From positions 1 through 51,304 of the forward strand of contig JAFKJW010000186.1 of assembly GCA_017305925.1 (NCBI GenBank): a DNA stretch of 51,304 nucleotides, given 5' to 3'. This DNA is from Hyphomicrobiales bacterium. Lineage in GTDB: Bacteria > Pseudomonadota > Alphaproteobacteria > Rhizobiales > Rhizobiaceae. The translations under genes and the position numbers were made by a program. Positions 34,882 to 43,124 of the stretch are shown one piece after another. The notes under the pieces were generated by a model. The model made no database searches. It saw only the letters and a program-made list of their open reading frames with translations, and had not been told where the DNA came from. Each line of letters begins with the position of its first letter. Position 1 is the first letter of the stretch.

Positions 34882-35637
34882 ATGCATCGACCGAAACGCC
34901 AGACGCTCAAGGCAGCCGATGTCCATGTGACATTCGGCGGGATTCATGCGCTCGGCGGCGTCGACCTGACGCTGACGAGGGGGCGGATCACCGGCCTGAT
35001 TGGCCCCAACGGCGCGGGCAAGACGACGATGGTCAACGTCCTGAGCGGCTTCCAGCGGCCGACGCAGGGCTCGATCTCGCTCGACGGCCAGGATATTTCC
35101 GCGCTCACCGCACGCAAGATCGCGCAGGCCGGCATCGCCCGCAGCTTTCAGGCGGCCAGGCTGTTCCGGGATCTGACCGTCCTTCAGAACCTGACCGTCG
35201 CCGGTATCGGCTCGGGGTTGTCCATGCGCGCCGCCGCTGCGCAGGCGAGGGATATCCTCGACTGGATCGGATTCGCCGGGAATGCGGAGTGGCGTTGCGA
35301 TCTGCTGTCCTATGGCGACGAGCGCCGGATCAGCATCGCCCGGGCGCTCGCGCTGCAGCCATCCTTCGTCCTGCTCGATGAGCCGGCTTCCGGGATGAAC
35401 GAGGCCGAATGCGATGCGCTCATGACGGTTATCGCGGGGATCCCGAGCCAGTTCGACTGCGGCGTGATGCTTATCGAGCACAACATGAAGGTCATCATGG
35501 GAGTCTGCGAGCGCATCCATGTCCTGGACGGGGGCAGGAGCCTTGCCGAGGGTTCGCCCGGAGAGGTCCAGAAGGATCCGGTCGTCCGTCGAGCCTATCT
35601 CGGCGAAAAAGCCTCCGACAAGACTCTGGCGATATAG
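34882..35637 (+). CDS. livG: Branched-chain amino acid-type ABC transporter ATP-binding protein (LivG)
   Basis: A 251-residue ABC ATPase of the LivG class. It has Walker A GLIGPNGAGKTT near residues 39-50, the LivG-typical GIARSFQAARLFRDLTVLQN, a signature replaced by LSYGDERRISIARAL, Walker B FVLLDEPASGMNEAE, and H-loop MLIEHNM. The frame also offers a GTG at 34789, but that would translate through both hairpins and add 31 residues not typical of LivG; the ATG at 34882 gives the usual short N-terminus. The ribosome site is weak, so the start is uncertain. It follows the binding-protein gene and precedes livH by 10 bases. Confidence 0.88.
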   Translation: MHRPKRQTLKAADVHVTFGGIHALGGVDLTLTRGRITGLIGPNGAGKTTMVNVLSGFQRPTQGSISLDGQDISALTARKIAQAGIARSFQAARLFRDLTVLQNLTVAGIGSGLSMRAAAAQARDILDWIGFAGNAEWRCDLLSYGDERRISIARALALQPSFVLLDEPASGMNEAECDALMTVIAGIPSQFDCGVMLIEHNMKVIMGVCERIHVLDGGRSLAEGSPGEVQKDPVVRRAYLGEKASDKTLAI

Positions 35638-35647
35638 GGGGCGCTGC

Positions 35648-36562
35648 GTGACGAACGTTGTTCAGGTCATAGTCGACGCAGGTGCACTGGGAAGCCTCTA
35701 CGCGCTGGTGGCTCTTGCCATCGGCCTCGTCTTCGGTGTCATGCGTCTCATCAATTTCGCCCAGGCGGACTATGCCACGATCGGGGCCTATTCTCTGGTC
35801 GTTCCGACTGCCAGCATCACTCCGCCCCTCATGTTCGGCGCCTTGCCGACCGCTCTCATGGTCGGCTGCGTGATCGGTACGGTCATCCTGCTCGCCCTGC
35901 TGACGGAACGCGTGGCATTTCGCCCCTTGCGCAATTCGAACCCCGCCACGCTGCTCATCTCCTCCTTCGCGGTAAGCTACTTCCTGCAGAACCTCGTTGT
36001 GCTGGTCCATAGTGGCAGGCCGAAGTCCGTCGGGATCGGCGGCTCGCTGACGAATGCCGTGGAGTTGTGGGGTATTCGCATTCCGGGAGTGCAATTGCTG
36101 ACCATGGGGGTCGCCGCGACGCTGCTTGTCGTGTTGGTGCTTTTCCTGAAGAAGACTCCGCTCGGCATCCAGATGCGCGCCGCCGCGGAAAACTTCCAGA
36201 TGGCGCGGCTGCTCGGCGTGCCCGCGAACCGCGTCATCGCCGTGGCGTTCGCGATCAGCGGCTTCCTCGCCGGCACCGTTTCGCTTCTTCTGGTCATCCA
36301 GACCGGAACGTTGGACATCAAGATGGGCCTGATGCCTGTCGTATATGCGTTCTTCGCCACTGTTATCGGCGGCATGGGCTCGCTGCCCGGGGCCGCGCTC
36401 GGCGGCTTCATCGTCGGCGTGGTGAGCGTTCTGCTGCAAACATACCTGCCCACTGATCTTCGGCCGTTCCGCGATGCGGGCGTCTTTGCGCTTGTGATCC
36501 TGATTCTTCTTTTCCGGCCGCAGGGCCTCATCGTCACCAGCGCCGCCAGGGAGCGCGTCTGA
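35648..36562 (+). CDS. livH: Branched-chain amino acid-type ABC transporter permease (LivH)
   Basis: A 304-residue LivH-type permease with about eight hydrophobic segments. Typical are GSLYALVALAIGLVFGVMRL, INFAQADYATIGAY, and the ATPase-coupling region FLKKTPLGIQMRAAAENFQM with LLGVPANRVIAVAFAISGFL. The C-terminus has GGMGSLPGAALGGFIVG and LLFRPQGLI. The start is GTG at 35648, which gives the usual short N-terminus (MTNVVQVIVDAGALG); the longer frame shadows livG. Its last base overlaps the livM ATG. Confidence 0.9.
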   Translation: MTNVVQVIVDAGALGSLYALVALAIGLVFGVMRLINFAQADYATIGAYSLVVPTASITPPLMFGALPTALMVGCVIGTVILLALLTERVAFRPLRNSNPATLLISSFAVSYFLQNLVVLVHSGRPKSVGIGGSLTNAVELWGIRIPGVQLLTMGVAATLLVVLVLFLKKTPLGIQMRAAAENFQMARLLGVPANRVIAVAFAISGFLAGTVSLLLVIQTGTLDIKMGLMPVVYAFFATVIGGMGSLPGAALGGFIVGVVSVLLQTYLPTDLRPFRDAGVFALVILILLFRPQGLIVTSAARERV

Positions 36563-37629
36563 TGCGTCTCGTCCGCTTCTGGTTTCCAGCGGTGGCACTG
36601 GTCGTGCCGATCGCCGTTCTCGTCCTGCTTTCGCAGAGTTTCGCGCCGCTGACGGTCCAGCGCGTGGTGACGGAGGCGCTCATCCGCATCGTCGCCGTGG
36701 TCGGGCTCTACATCTTCGTGGGCAATTCCGGCATCGTCTCCTTCGGCCATGTCACCTTCATGGCGATCGCGGCCTATGCGGCCGCCTGGCAGACCTGCTG
36801 TCAGATGCTGAAGCCGATCACCATGTCCGGGCTGCCGGCTTTCCTGCGGGACAATACGTTCCCGCTTCTGCCTTCTGCGCTCACATCCATCGCCGCTGCC
36901 GGAGCATTGGCGTTTCTCTCCGGCCTGGTGCTGATGCGGCTCTCCGGCCTCGCCGCCTCGATTTCCTCTCTGGCATTGCTCTTCATCGTCAACGTCGTCT
37001 ATTCGAACTGGGAGAGCGTGACGATGGGCACCGCCTCCGTGGTAGGCATTCCGACCTATGTGACCGCTCCCGTTGCGCTCGTGTGCGCGATCCTGGCGAT
37101 CGTCGTCGCCTATCTTTATCAGGTGTCGTCGCGCGGGCTTACCTTGCGCGCCACCCGGGATGACGAAGTTGCGGCGGCGGCCTCTGGCATCTCGCTTTAC
37201 TGGTCGCGCCTCTTCGCCTTCACGCTGTCGGGCTTCGTCATGGGCCTCGCCGGCGTTCTGCATGCACATTATCTCGGCACGATCTCGATCAACGCCTATT
37301 TCCTCAATCTCACCTTCCTGACGCTGGCGATGCTCGTCGTCGGCGGCCAGCGCAGTCTGGCGGGCGCCGTGGTCGGCGTCGTGGTGCTATCGGCCATCAT
37401 CGACATTTTCCGGCGCCTCGAGGCGGGCGTCAGTGTCGGGACGGCGCAGCTCGCCTTGCCGGCCGGAACGCAGGAACTGATCCTGGCGGCCGTCATGTTG
37501 GTCATCCTTATCTTCCGCAAGGACGGGCTGATGGGCGGCCGCGAGCTGGAGCTTCCGCGCGGCAAGGCTGAGCCGCCGGCGCGCGTCCAATCCGCAAAGA
37601 ATTTAGCCGGCGCGGCCGGCAAGACATGA
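36562..37629 (+). CDS. livM: Branched-chain amino acid-type ABC transporter permease (LivM)
   Basis: A 355-residue LivM-type permease. Typical pieces are IRIVAVVGLYIFVGNSGIVS with FGHVTFMAIAAYAAAW, the coupling region SSRGLTLRATRDDEVAAAAS, LFAFTLSGFVMGLAGVLHAH, and GGQRSLAGAVVGVVVLS. About eight transmembrane segments are visible, and the C-terminal tail is polar. The ATG overlaps the livH stop by one base. The second hyuA starts 19 bases downstream, so importer and enzyme appear to share a transcript. Confidence 0.9.
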   Translation: MRLVRFWFPAVALVVPIAVLVLLSQSFAPLTVQRVVTEALIRIVAVVGLYIFVGNSGIVSFGHVTFMAIAAYAAAWQTCCQMLKPITMSGLPAFLRDNTFPLLPSALTSIAAAGALAFLSGLVLMRLSGLAASISSLALLFIVNVVYSNWESVTMGTASVVGIPTYVTAPVALVCAILAIVVAYLYQVSSRGLTLRATRDDEVAAAASGISLYWSRLFAFTLSGFVMGLAGVLHAHYLGTISINAYFLNLTFLTLAMLVVGGQRSLAGAVVGVVVLSAIIDIFRRLEAGVSVGTAQLALPAGTQELILAAVMLVILIFRKDGLMGGRELELPRGKAEPPARVQSAKNLAGAAGKT

Positions 37630-37648
37630 CCCATCCAAGAGGTGCAGC

Positions 37649-39673
37649 ATGAGCAGGGTAGTCGGCATCGATATAGGCGGCACGTTCACCGACTTCGTCT
37701 CCTACGACTCGGCGACGGGAGCGATCGAGAACTGGAAGAATCTGACGACGCCGGCGGATCCGATCGACGGCGTCCTGGAGGGACTGGCGTCCGTCGACGA
37801 CCTTGAAGGCGTCCGCAAGATCCGGCTCGGCACGACGATCGCGACGAACGCGCTCCTGACGCGGCGCGGAGCGAAGGTGGCCTATGTGACGACGAAGGGC
37901 TTCCGGGACGTGCCCTTCATCCAGCGGGGCGACCGGCGCAGCCATTACGACATCACCTGGATCAAGACGAAGCCGCTGATGAAGCGGGCCGATTGCCACG
38001 AGGTCGATGAGCGCCTCTCGGCGAAGGGCGAGGTTGTCCGGTCGCTCGATGAAGCCACGGTGCGTGAGCTTGCAGCCCGGATCAGGGCCGATGGCACGAT
38101 CGAGGCCGTCGCGATCTGTACGCTGTTTTCGTACATCGATCCGGCCCACGAGCAGCGCATTCGGGATATCTTGGCCGAGGAGCTCCCCGGCATACCGATA
38201 TCCATATCTTATGAAGTCCTGCCGAAATGGAAGGAGTACGACCGCGCTTCCACGACGATCGCCGACGCCTACCTGAAGCCCGTTGTCTCCGACAATTTCC
38301 GGCGGATGCAACAACGCCTCGATGCGGTCGGTGTCGGCAACCGGATCGGCGTTATCAAGTCCAATGGTGGCGAATCGACGCTTGCCGGCGCGGCGCAGGC
38401 TCCCGTCCAGATGACGCTTTCGGGCCCGACCGGCGCCGTGGTGGCGACGCGCGCGCTGTCGCAGCTCACCGGCATCCCGCACCTGGTCACCTTCGACATG
38501 GGCGGCACCTCCACCGACTGCTCCACCGTCGTCGACGGCATGGAGCACGTGACCACCAGTTTCGAGATCGAATGGGGCATCCCGATCCAGATTCCGATGA
38601 TCGACATCCACACCATCGGCGCGGGCGGAGGCTCGATCGCCTGGATCGACAAGGGCGGCATGCTGCGCATGGGGCCGCAATCGGCCGGCGCCGATCCGGG
38701 ACCCGCCTGCTACGGGCGTGGCGGCGTAGACGCGACGGTGACGGACGCGAACGTCGTCCTCGGCCGCATCAATCCGGACTTCTTCCTCGGCGGCCGCATG
38801 AAGCTTGACGCCGATGCCGCGCATCGTGCCGTCGAAGCGGTCGCAGCCAGGCTCGGTCTGGCCGTGGACGAAGCGGCATTCGCCATGGTCCAGATCGCCA
38901 ACAACAACATGCTCGGCGCCTTGCGCGCCGTGCTCCTCCAGCGGGGCCTTGATCCCCGCGACTTCACGCTGGTCGCATCCGGGGGAGCGGGGCCCGTTCA
39001 CGTCTGTGACCTTATGGAGATCGCGGGCATTCCGCAGGGTCTGGTTCCCAACTATCCGGGTCAGTTCTCGGCGTTCGGGTTCATCATGACCGACGGCCGC
39101 GTGGATCGGCACCGCACGGTGCAGCAGACTTCGAAGTTCTTCGACGGGCGGCGCGCCAGCGAGGCCATGACCGAACTCGTCAACGGTGCAATCGGGGAGC
39201 TGGTCGAACAGGGCTACAGCGACCAGATTGAAGTCTACCGATCCGTGGAGGCCCGCTATCTCGGCCAGAATCATGAGCTGGAACTGACGTTCCCCGCGAA
39301 CGAGTTCACCACGGAGACGGTCGACGATTTCTGGAACCGGTTCCATGAGGAGCACCAGAACCGCTTCGGCTTCTCAATCCCCGGCGAGACGATCGAGACG
39401 GTCAATTTGAAGGTCGTCGCCGTGGCGGTCGGCAACAAGCCGCAGATGAAGGAGCTCGCGGCGGCTGCCGGCGCGCCTTCTGCATCCGGGTCGCGCAAGG
39501 TGCGCTATGCCGACGGCTGGCACGAGGTTCCGGTCTATGACCGCGCCGGCTTCCTGCACGGCCAGGAAATCAAGGGACCTGCCGTCATCGAGGAAAATGC
39601 GTCGGTGACGATCCTGCTGCCGAAACAGACGCTGAGCGTGGACCGTCTCGGCAACCTCATCATCAAGTTCTAG
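37649..39673 (+). CDS. Hydantoinase/oxoprolinase family protein, subunit A (HyuA-like), copy 2
   Basis: A 674-residue HyuA-type subunit, clearly diverged from copy 1. ATP-binding signatures are VVGIDIGGTFTDFVSYD at residues 4-20 and FDMGGTSTDCSTVV near 283-296, with GAGGGSIAWIDKGGMLRMGP and GADPGPACYGRGG. A C-terminal GPAVIEENASVTILLPKQT closes the protein. The ATG at 37649 follows AGGTG, 19 bases after livM. It is followed 11 bases later by its B partner and then a small four-cysteine protein. Whether this pair handles the same ring as copy 1, a later step, or an N-methylated or carboxylated variant cannot be told from the sequence. Confidence 0.9.
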   Translation: MSRVVGIDIGGTFTDFVSYDSATGAIENWKNLTTPADPIDGVLEGLASVDDLEGVRKIRLGTTIATNALLTRRGAKVAYVTTKGFRDVPFIQRGDRRSHYDITWIKTKPLMKRADCHEVDERLSAKGEVVRSLDEATVRELAARIRADGTIEAVAICTLFSYIDPAHEQRIRDILAEELPGIPISISYEVLPKWKEYDRASTTIADAYLKPVVSDNFRRMQQRLDAVGVGNRIGVIKSNGGESTLAGAAQAPVQMTLSGPTGAVVATRALSQLTGIPHLVTFDMGGTSTDCSTVVDGMEHVTTSFEIEWGIPIQIPMIDIHTIGAGGGSIAWIDKGGMLRMGPQSAGADPGPACYGRGGVDATVTDANVVLGRINPDFFLGGRMKLDADAAHRAVEAVAARLGLAVDEAAFAMVQIANNNMLGALRAVLLQRGLDPRDFTLVASGGAGPVHVCDLMEIAGIPQGLVPNYPGQFSAFGFIMTDGRVDRHRTVQQTSKFFDGRRASEAMTELVNGAIGELVEQGYSDQIEVYRSVEARYLGQNHELELTFPANEFTTETVDDFWNRFHEEHQNRFGFSIPGETIETVNLKVVAVAVGNKPQMKELAAAAGAPSASGSRKVRYADGWHEVPVYDRAGFLHGQEIKGPAVIEENASVTILLPKQTLSVDRLGNLIIKF

Positions 39674-39684
39674 GAGAGCGCGCC

Positions 39685-41382
39685 GTGGACATCGTGACGA
39701 TGAATATCCTCGAATCGACAATGGTCTCGCTCTGCCGGGAGATGGGGATCGTGTTGATGAAGACGTCCTACTCGACGATCTTCAACGAGGCGCTGGACTT
39801 CACCTGCGGTCTCGCGGACATGAACGGCGACATGATCGCCGTCGCGGACTATTGCCCGGCGCAGATCGGCGGCATGCCGCTTCTGGTCAAGTCGTGCCTC
39901 AAGGAAATCCCGATCCGCGAGATCGAGGAAGGCGACGTCATCCTGCACAACGATCCGTATCGCGGCGGGCTGCACACGCCGGAGCACACCTTCTTCAAGC
40001 CGATCTTCGTCGAGGGTGAGATCATGGGATTCGCCGTCGCCATCGGGCATATCGCCGAGGTCGGCGGCATGGCGCCCGGCGGCTTCTGCGGAGAGGCGAC
40101 GGAGATCTTCCAGGAGGGCCTGCGCGTGCCGCCGGTGAAGATCAAGAAGCGCGGACAGGACAACATCGAGGTCTGGAAGCTGCTGCTTGCGAACGTGCGC
40201 ACGCCGCGCGTCAACTACGGCGATCTGCGCGCGCTGATCGCCGCCGTCGATCTCGGCGAGAAGCAAATGACGAACATCTACAGGAAGTACGGCAAGGAGA
40301 AGATCCGCGAGACGGTCGAGGATCTTCTCCTCTATTCCGAGCGGCGCATGCGCGCCGAGCTGGAAGCCATTCCCGACGGCATTTATCCGTTCACCGATTA
40401 TGTCGAAAGCGACGGCATCGATCCGGATCGCAAGTATGCGATCAATGTCGAGGTCCACAAGCGGGGCGGAGACATCATCGTCGATTATGCCGGTTCGTCC
40501 CCGCAGGCGGCCGGACCGATCAACGCGACGCTCGGCGTGGCGACATCGGCGGCCTACAACGCCGTCCTGCACATGACGGACCCGTCGATCCCGCGCAATT
40601 CCGGCTGCTTCCGGCCGATCCGTGTCATGGCTCCGCCCGGAACGATCGTGAATGTCGACTTCCCGGCGCCGGAGGTCGGCGGCAACACCGAGACGCATCC
40701 CCGCATCGTCGGCGCGATCCTGGGGGCCATGTCGAAGGCGCTGCCGGACCGCACCATGGCCGCCGAAGGCGCGACGCACTGCAATTTCGTCTTCGGAGGC
40801 GTCGAGGCCGACACTGGTGAATTCTTCGCCTGCTACGACCTCGAAGCGGTCGGTTGGGGCGGGCGCTCGTTCGCCGACGGAAACGACGGCGTCGATTCCA
40901 TCAACGGCAACTGCCGCATCACCCCCGTCGAGGTTTACGAAACCCGCTTTCCATGGCGGATCGAGAGCCTCGCCTTCAACACCGACGCGGGCGGGGCGGG
41001 CAAGTTCCGCGGCGGCGTCGGCTATACGAAGCAGATGCTCTGCCTCAATGACCAGATCATCTGCTCGCAGATGACGGACCGGCATCTCTTCGCGCCATGG
41101 GGCCTGGAGGGCGGCAAGGAAGGCGGCCTCGGCGCCACCCTGGTGCAGAAGGCCGGCCGCGACGATTGGCAGACCATGCGCGAGGCCTACAACAAGGCAT
41201 CGACGAGCCGTTACTCCAACGTGGCGATCAAGTATGGCGATCGTGTGCGCCTGGTCACGCCCGGCGGCGGCGGCTACGGCGACCCTTCCGAGCGCAGTCG
41301 GGAAGCCGTCGCCGAGGACGTGAGGGAGGGCTACGTGTCGGCCGGGTCAGCCCGCAAATTCTATGGCTATGAGGCAAACTGA
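39685..41382 (+). CDS. Hydantoinase/oxoprolinase family protein, subunit B (HyuB-like), copy 2
   Basis: A 565-residue HyuB-type subunit. It has FTCGLADMNGDMIAVADY, the metal-site region VILHNDPYRGGLHTPEHTFF (about 89-108), FAVAIGHIAEVGGMAPGG, NTDAGGAGKFRGGVGYTKQM, and VTPGGGGYGDPSERS near the end. It starts with GTG at 39685 behind GGAGAG. It is shorter than copy 1 (597 residues) and differs throughout, so the two pairs are not a recent duplication. Its stop is two bases before the ATG of the 61-residue protein, which indicates that the three are made together. Confidence 0.9.
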   Translation: MDIVTMNILESTMVSLCREMGIVLMKTSYSTIFNEALDFTCGLADMNGDMIAVADYCPAQIGGMPLLVKSCLKEIPIREIEEGDVILHNDPYRGGLHTPEHTFFKPIFVEGEIMGFAVAIGHIAEVGGMAPGGFCGEATEIFQEGLRVPPVKIKKRGQDNIEVWKLLLANVRTPRVNYGDLRALIAAVDLGEKQMTNIYRKYGKEKIRETVEDLLLYSERRMRAELEAIPDGIYPFTDYVESDGIDPDRKYAINVEVHKRGGDIIVDYAGSSPQAAGPINATLGVATSAAYNAVLHMTDPSIPRNSGCFRPIRVMAPPGTIVNVDFPAPEVGGNTETHPRIVGAILGAMSKALPDRTMAAEGATHCNFVFGGVEADTGEFFACYDLEAVGWGGRSFADGNDGVDSINGNCRITPVEVYETRFPWRIESLAFNTDAGGAGKFRGGVGYTKQMLCLNDQIICSQMTDRHLFAPWGLEGGKEGGLGATLVQKAGRDDWQTMREAYNKASTSRYSNVAIKYGDRVRLVTPGGGGYGDPSERSREAVAEDVREGYVSAGSARKFYGYEAN

Positions 41383-41384
41383 CC

Positions 41385-41570
41385 ATGAAGTTCTCCCAGA
41401 CCGGTCTCTACATAGAAAGCTACTCCAAATGCGCGAATTGCGGCGTTCTCATCTATGAAGGCGATGCCGAGGATGCTCGGCGGATGAAGCGCGACGACGG
41501 CAAGCTCTACTGTTCGCAGGAGTGCGTCGACTGGAAAAACGACCGCGAAAAGCGAAAGGCGGCAAAGTAG
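41385..41570 (+). CDS. Small four-cysteine (zinc-ribbon-like) protein linked to HyuAB
   Basis: A 61-residue, highly charged protein with two Cys pairs, CANC (Cys16, Cys19) and CSQEC (Cys43, Cys47), 23 residues apart: a zinc-binding pattern. Its C-terminus is basic (WKNDREKRKAAK). I do not recognise the family. The ATG follows the hyuB2 stop by two bases, so it is probably a third subunit or assembly factor of the second HyuAB enzyme, comparable in position to the small subunits of some carboxylases of this superfamily. That role is inferred from position. It is the last gene of the importer/hyu operon. Confidence 0.72.
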   Translation: MKFSQTGLYIESYSKCANCGVLIYEGDAEDARRMKRDDGKLYCSQECVDWKNDREKRKAAK

Positions 41571-41583
41571 CGCGTCTTGCTCA

Positions 41584-41639
41584 AACCGGAGCGGGCCGCG
41601 ACAGCGGTGCCGGCATGACGCCGAAGCGCCGCTCCGGTT
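41584..41639. terminator. Long-stem hairpin between convergent operons
   Basis: AACCGGAGCGG at 41584-41594 pairs perfectly with CCGCTCCGGTT at 41629-41639 across a 34-base loop. It lies 14 bases after the end of the hyu operon, in the 163-base gap before the convergent FmdE-like gene, so it could end both transcripts. No clear T-run follows, so factor-dependent termination or an mRNA-stabilising role is possible. Confidence 0.5.
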
Positions 41640-41733
41640 CACCGCCGGATGGCACGGGGACGAACCGCGTTGAAACGGGTTCGGCGTCCGCTGCATCGTC
41701 GATCACGCGCCCGGCGCTTCTGCTCTGCCCCGG

Positions 41734-42387
41734 CTACGGATTCCGTTGAAGCGCGTCGGCGGGGGCTTCCGTTTCCCACTCATGGATGCTGATGAGTTCG
41801 GGATCGTCGGCGTGCTCCAGCAGCATGCGCGCCACCCGGTCCTGCCAAAGTTGCGCGAAGCGCACCTGCTGGTCCTTGCTGGCTGTTCCGGCGATCGCCT
41901 TGGGGAATAGGATCGCCATTTCAGGATCGGGCGGCACGATGCCTGCATGGAGATCGAGAGCGACGCCGCGACCGGTGTCGAGCCGCCGGAGAGCCATGAG
42001 GCTATCGATGGGCGCCTCGAAATGCAGCAGGTTGCGGCGCGCGAACCGGCGGTCCGGCCCGATGCCGCCGAAGCCCGTTTCGGGCGCTGCACCGGTGAGC
42101 AATGTCGCCACGGCGGCGCTCACGCCGGTCGTGCCCTGTCCGCGCGAATCGCGCATGTGCACCTCGATGCCGCCGCGCTCGGGCGGATCGCCACCATACA
42201 GGCAGGCAAGACCCTTGCGTACCATGAGGTAGGCGCCGGCGACGGTGGGACAGGAATGCCCTGCAAGTTTGACGGCATCGGCATAGGAGTAGCTTATGGT
42301 GCCGCTCCCCGATGCGCCAAGGAAGACCGCCAAAGGTTCGCGCAGCGAGATCTCGGGGGCTTCGGCGAAGAAGCGTGGAAAATCCAT
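41734..42387 (-). CDS. FmdE-like protein with GHSCP motif, function unknown
   Basis: A 217-residue soluble protein. The segment AVKLAGHSCPTVAGAYLMVR (His44, Cys46) resembles the metal-binding motif of FmdE-family proteins, followed by the Gly-rich RDSRGQGTTGVSAAVATLLT and FGGIGPDRRFARRNLLHFEA. The assignment rests on this motif only. The ATG has a strong GGAGGT ribosome site. It is the last of three genes read from about 42910, 62 bases after the 83-residue gene. The upstream NsrR-like palindrome hints at regulation by nitric oxide or an iron-sulfur cluster. It does not resemble the neighbouring copper or hydantoinase genes. Function not assigned. Confidence 0.62.
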   Translation of the reverse strand: MDFPRFFAEAPEISLREPLAVFLGASGSGTISYSYADAVKLAGHSCPTVAGAYLMVRKGLACLYGGDPPERGGIEVHMRDSRGQGTTGVSAAVATLLTGAAPETGFGGIGPDRRFARRNLLHFEAPIDSLMALRRLDTGRGVALDLHAGIVPPDPEMAILFPKAIAGTASKDQQVRFAQLWQDRVARMLLEHADDPELISIHEWETEAPADALQRNP

Positions 42388-42449
42388 CTCTACCTCCGGG
42401 GACGGCTCGGGGCCGCGCTTTTGAGCGATCGGCGATGGCGCCGCGGACC

Positions 42450-42701
42450 TTATTCCGCGGCGATCAGGAAATCGCCGGCGGCGGCTTCCGCCGAAAGTTC
42501 GGCCGCCCGCGCCGACGCGACCGCAAGCCAGTCCCGATAGAGTCCCTGGTCTTCCCTGGAGAAGGGAAGGCGTCGCTTCATGTCGTCGAACCTGTCTTCG
42601 GGATGGCAGCGGTCATGCTCGTCGCGCACCAGCGATTCCAGATAGGCGCGCCCCGCTTCGTCCCTGGGCCGGACGAACTCGTGGGAATTGGTCTGCGTCA
42701 T
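42450..42701 (-). CDS. Small conserved-looking protein (83 aa), unknown
   Basis: An 83-residue acidic, helical protein (MTQTNSHEFVRPRDEAGRAY, then RDEHDRCHPEDRFDDMKRRL), with one Cys and several His/Asp/Glu residues in DEHDRCHPEDRFDD that could bind metal. A strong AAGGAAGG ribosome site precedes the ATG, which overlaps the stop of the upstream 70-residue gene as ATGA, good evidence that both are real genes. I do not recognise the family. It lies upstream of the FmdE-like gene in the same operon. Confidence 0.62.
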   Translation of the reverse strand: MTQTNSHEFVRPRDEAGRAYLESLVRDEHDRCHPEDRFDDMKRRLPFSREDQGLYRDWLAVASARAAELSAEAAAGDFLIAAE

Positions 42702-42910
42702 TGCTTCCTTCCTTCGCCAAGCGCCGTCTCGCGTTCCGCTTTCTCGCGCGTTTCAAGCTCCATGATGATCCATGCCGGGCAGTCGCCGATCCACTGGCTG
42801 GCAGCGGCAAGCATTTCGAGACGATCGCCATGCGGAAGCGGCTTCGTGTCCTTTTCCGCCTTGCAGGCTTGAGACGAGGCGATTGATCTTCCCGCGATCC
42901 CGTGAGCCAT
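42698..42910 (-). CDS. Small protein (70 aa), first gene of the FmdE-like operon, unknown
   Basis: A 70-residue protein with LEMLAAASQWIGDCPAWIIM as its most hydrophobic stretch (too polar for a clear membrane helix) and a charged C-terminus. The ATG at 42910 has an ideal AGGAGG five bases upstream. The frame extends to 43108, but that part is Arg-rich and covers the promoter region, so I reject it. It overlaps the 83-residue gene by four bases. An inverted repeat at 42959-42989 sits 49 bases before the start, so this gene probably heads a regulated operon. Family unknown. Confidence 0.62.
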   Translation of the reverse strand: MAHGIAGRSIASSQACKAEKDTKPLPHGDRLEMLAAASQWIGDCPAWIIMELETREKAERETALGEGRKQ

Positions 42911-42958
42911 TTCGGCCTCCTGCGGCAGGTGACGCGTTCCTCGGCGACATGCTGCGGC

Positions 42959-42989
42959 CATAAAGATATATTCACGATGTATCTTTATG
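42959..42989. promoter_or_regulatory. Perfect 10-base inverted repeat resembling an NsrR (Rrf2) box
   Basis: CATAAAGATA (42959-42968) and TATCTTTATG (42980-42989) are exact inverted complements around an 11-base centre. The inner 23 bases (42963-42985) read as two 11-base half sites, AAGATATATTC and AAGATACATCG (the latter on the minus strand), separated by one base. This is the geometry and near-sequence of NsrR sites (AAGATGYATTT-type halves). It is AT-rich against a GC-rich background and lies 49 bases upstream of the small-gene operon. Confidence 0.6.
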
Positions 42990-43124
42990 CGTGGCGGAGC
43001 AAGCGCCAAAACGTCGCGGCCGGATCCGCACCCGCAGCGCCGGGGAAATCGTGGCTGTCGAACGGATTGCCGGGAGCCTCGGCCTCTTCCTCGAAGAAGG
43101 GAACGCAATGCGCCGCCGCGGGCT

